Positions 44,549-45,457 of a stretch of DNA of 45,457 nucleotides are shown here, piece after piece. A model generated the notes under the pieces. That model was given only the letters and a program-made list of their open reading frames with translations. It was not told the DNA's origin and made no database searches. Source of the stretch: an uncultured Bacilli bacterium (GTDB lineage Bacteria > Bacillota_I > Bacilli_A > RFN20 > CAG-631). The stretch covers positions 1-45,457 of the forward strand of contig CAKPXF010000022.1 in assembly GCA_934201705.1 (NCBI GenBank), given 5' to 3'. Each line of letters opens with the position of its first letter. Positions within the stretch are counted from its first letter, which is position 1. The position numbers were made by a program, and so were the translations under genes.

Positions 44549-44974
44549 TCACCTCTTTATTTTCAAAAATTTTTTTATAAATCCTTTAATTGAGGAAATG
44601 CATCTTTCTTCATTAAATATTGGATCATTTAAAACTGTTAATAAAACAAGCTCATGGGCATATAAACAATATAATTGAGCAAATTCCTCTAAATTAACTA
44701 TTTCAATATTTTTTACTTCTTGTATGCTACTAAATAATTTATTTGTTGCTTTTAGCATTGTATGAGTTTCATCTAAATAAATATTTTTAGCAATTTCATC
44801 AATAAATTTTTCTGATTCAACTATCATAAAAACCTTTTTCATTTTATCATCTTTACATAATAACAAATAATTTTTAAATGAGGCGATAACTATTTCTTCA
44901 ATGTCTAATGAAAAATCAATTGGTAAAACGTTAATTTTTCTATTTCTAAATGTACTATACATTTCCTTTACCAT
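44549..44974 (-). CDS. TetR-like regulator lacking its N-terminal DNA-binding domain
   Basis: 141 residues where TetR proteins usually have about 190. The start MVKEMYSTFRNRKINVL resembles the tail of the TetR helix-turn-helix (pattern lYxxFkNKexlL), and the rest is helical like a TetR ligand-binding domain (YLLLCKDDKMKKVFMIVESEKF; LEEFAQLYCLYAHELVLLTVL). The about 45 residues that hold the recognition helix are missing. Upstream lies a TetR-type operator inside a good promoter (44989-45017), only about 15 bases from the first ATG, and no ribosome site is seen, so the expressed product is doubtful. An internal deletion between promoter and codon 45 explains all of this. Treat as a truncated, possibly non-functional gene. 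Confidence 0.6.
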   Translation of the reverse strand: MVKEMYSTFRNRKINVLPIDFSLDIEEIVIASFKNYLLLCKDDKMKKVFMIVESEKFIDEIAKNIYLDETHTMLKATNKLFSSIQEVKNIEIVNLEEFAQLYCLYAHELVLLTVLNDPIFNEERCISSIKGFIKKFLKIKR

Positions 44975-44988
44975 TTCATGCTTATAAC

Positions 44989-45017
44989 ATTATACCTACC
45001 AATCGGTAGATAGTAAA
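44989..45017 (-). promoter_or_regulatory. Promoter with TetR-type operator in its spacer
   Basis: On the minus strand TTTACT (45012-45017), 17 bases, TATAAT (44989-44994). The spacer and part of the -10 hold an inverted repeat TACCTACC-AATC-GGTAGATA (44993-45012, 7 of 8 arm positions paired), the layout of a TetR-family operator. A dimer bound here would block RNA polymerase. It drives the truncated TetR-like gene and the membrane-flavodoxin gene. Confidence 0.85.
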
Positions 45018-45051
45018 AAAAAATAAAATGGAGTTTTAAATTCTCCACTTT
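45014..45051 (-). terminator. Terminator of spoVS
   Basis: On the minus strand AAAGTGGAG and CTCCATTTT pair (one G-T wobble) over a 9-base loop (45025-45051), followed by a T-run at 45014-45023. It begins in the spoVS stop codon and its T-run merges with the -35 of the TetR-type promoter. Confidence 0.8.
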
Positions 45052-45313
45052 AAATCAATTTTGTTAAAAAACAAATAGCTGTTTTTTTAGAGTTTTCAAT
45101 AATTACCTCAGAAAATACTGGTACACATGATAAATCATGCCCAGATACTACTAAAAAGCTTCTAGCAATTGCTAGTGACTTTACAGTTTGATTAATACTT
45201 CCTGCTCCTATTGCTTGGATTTTTAGCTCGTTTTGTTCTTTTAAGATATTGGCAATTGCACCCGCTACCAAATTAGGATTTGACGTTGTTTTTACCTTTA
45301 ATAGTTCTATCAT
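45050..45313 (-). CDS. spoVS: SpoVS, stage V sporulation protein S family
   Basis: 87 residues, the normal length. MIELLKVKTTSNPNLVAGAIANIL, then QAIGAGSINQTVKSLAIARSFL and VPVFSEVIIENSKKTAICFL, match the SpoVS Alba-like nucleic-acid-binding fold. In Bacillus it is a SigH-dependent factor for septation and coat assembly, but it also occurs in bacteria that do not sporulate. Ribosome site GGAGGA before ATG. No clear promoter is seen; the insertion sequence end lies about 70 bases upstream and may have displaced it. Confidence 0.92.
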   Translation of the reverse strand: MIELLKVKTTSNPNLVAGAIANILKEQNELKIQAIGAGSINQTVKSLAIARSFLVVSGHDLSCVPVFSEVIIENSKKTAICFLTKLI

Positions 45314-45383
45314 ATAAGTTCCTCCATGGTAAATAATATGACCATTAGGAGATGTTTATTACTTTTATTTAAAAAGGTGCAAA

Positions 45384-45457
45384 TGTAGTGCACTGAAAAA
45401 GTTGGACTAATATAATTATTGTACTTGAATGAAGGACTGTTGTCTATACTCTATAGG
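45384..45457. mobile_element. Terminal end of an IS3/IS150-type insertion sequence, running off the edge
   Basis: The plus strand from 45384 reads TGTAGTGCACTGAAAAAG then TTGGAC. This resembles the IS150-type terminal inverted repeat (TGTACTGCAC, then GTTGGAC). The following sequence to 45457 has no gene of the chromosome and looks like an IS lead-in. The transposase would lie beyond the window. The match is from memory and the other end is not visible, so this is probable but not proven. Confidence 0.6.

Overview
The window looks like chromosomal DNA of a low-GC, probably anaerobic Bacillota bacterium, possibly an uncultured gut-type member of the Bacilli. This rests on AT-rich base composition, strong GGAGG-type ribosome binding sites, SpoVS, a yaaA-recF-gyrB-gyrA block, rpsF-ssb-rpsR, a MEP-pathway ispD, an oxygen-independent glycerol-3-phosphate route, and use of TGA as a stop (end of tldD). 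TGA use as stop argues against a code-4 mycoplasma. Almost every gene lies on the minus strand; the single clear exception (2502-3791) sits beside mobile-element debris.

Layout: 1-1944 is the N-terminal part of a large secreted repeat protein running off the left edge. 1945-2501 is a gene-poor accessory patch with a palindrome, a decayed IS200/IS605 transposase and three 12-bp direct repeats in front of an AlbA_2/HATPase/HTH regulator (2502-3791). 3872-6582 is a tldE-tldD metalloprotease pair. 6699-11536 is a housekeeping operon read as lysS - double GNAT acetyltransferase - ispD - miaB - ylbF/ricA-like, with a visible promoter and terminator.

11658-27061 is the most interesting part: one eight-gene, ~15.4-kb operon with its own promoter, two overlapping palindromes and a terminator. 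In transcription order it encodes a NAGPA-type phosphodiester glycosidase lipoprotein, a very large solute-binding lipoprotein with carbohydrate-binding-like N-terminal regions, a MalF/MalG-like permease pair, a secreted beta-propeller/TPR protein fused to a Yip1-like membrane domain, a DUF5696-like membrane-anchored surface protein, a MalF-like permease carrying a ~565-residue cytoplasmic coiled-coil extension, and a second MalG-like permease. No ABC ATPase is present. I read it as a poorly described surface-glycan capture, processing and import machine.

27200-35362 is the yaaA-recF-gyrB-gyrA-serS-dus operon, with dnaA and dnaN absent from their usual place. 35494-40904 is a glycerol operon: GlpA/LhgO-like dehydrogenase with a [2Fe-2S] domain, FAD/NAD oxidoreductase, DUF1667 protein, glpK and a YwaF-like membrane protein. 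41005-42369 is an S41 peptidase. 42456-43442 is rpsF-ssb-rpsR. 43623-44974 pairs a membrane-flavodoxin fusion with a TetR-like regulator that appears to have lost its DNA-binding domain although its operator-promoter is intact. 45050-45313 is spoVS, and the right edge (45384 on) appears to be the end of an IS3/IS150-type insertion sequence.
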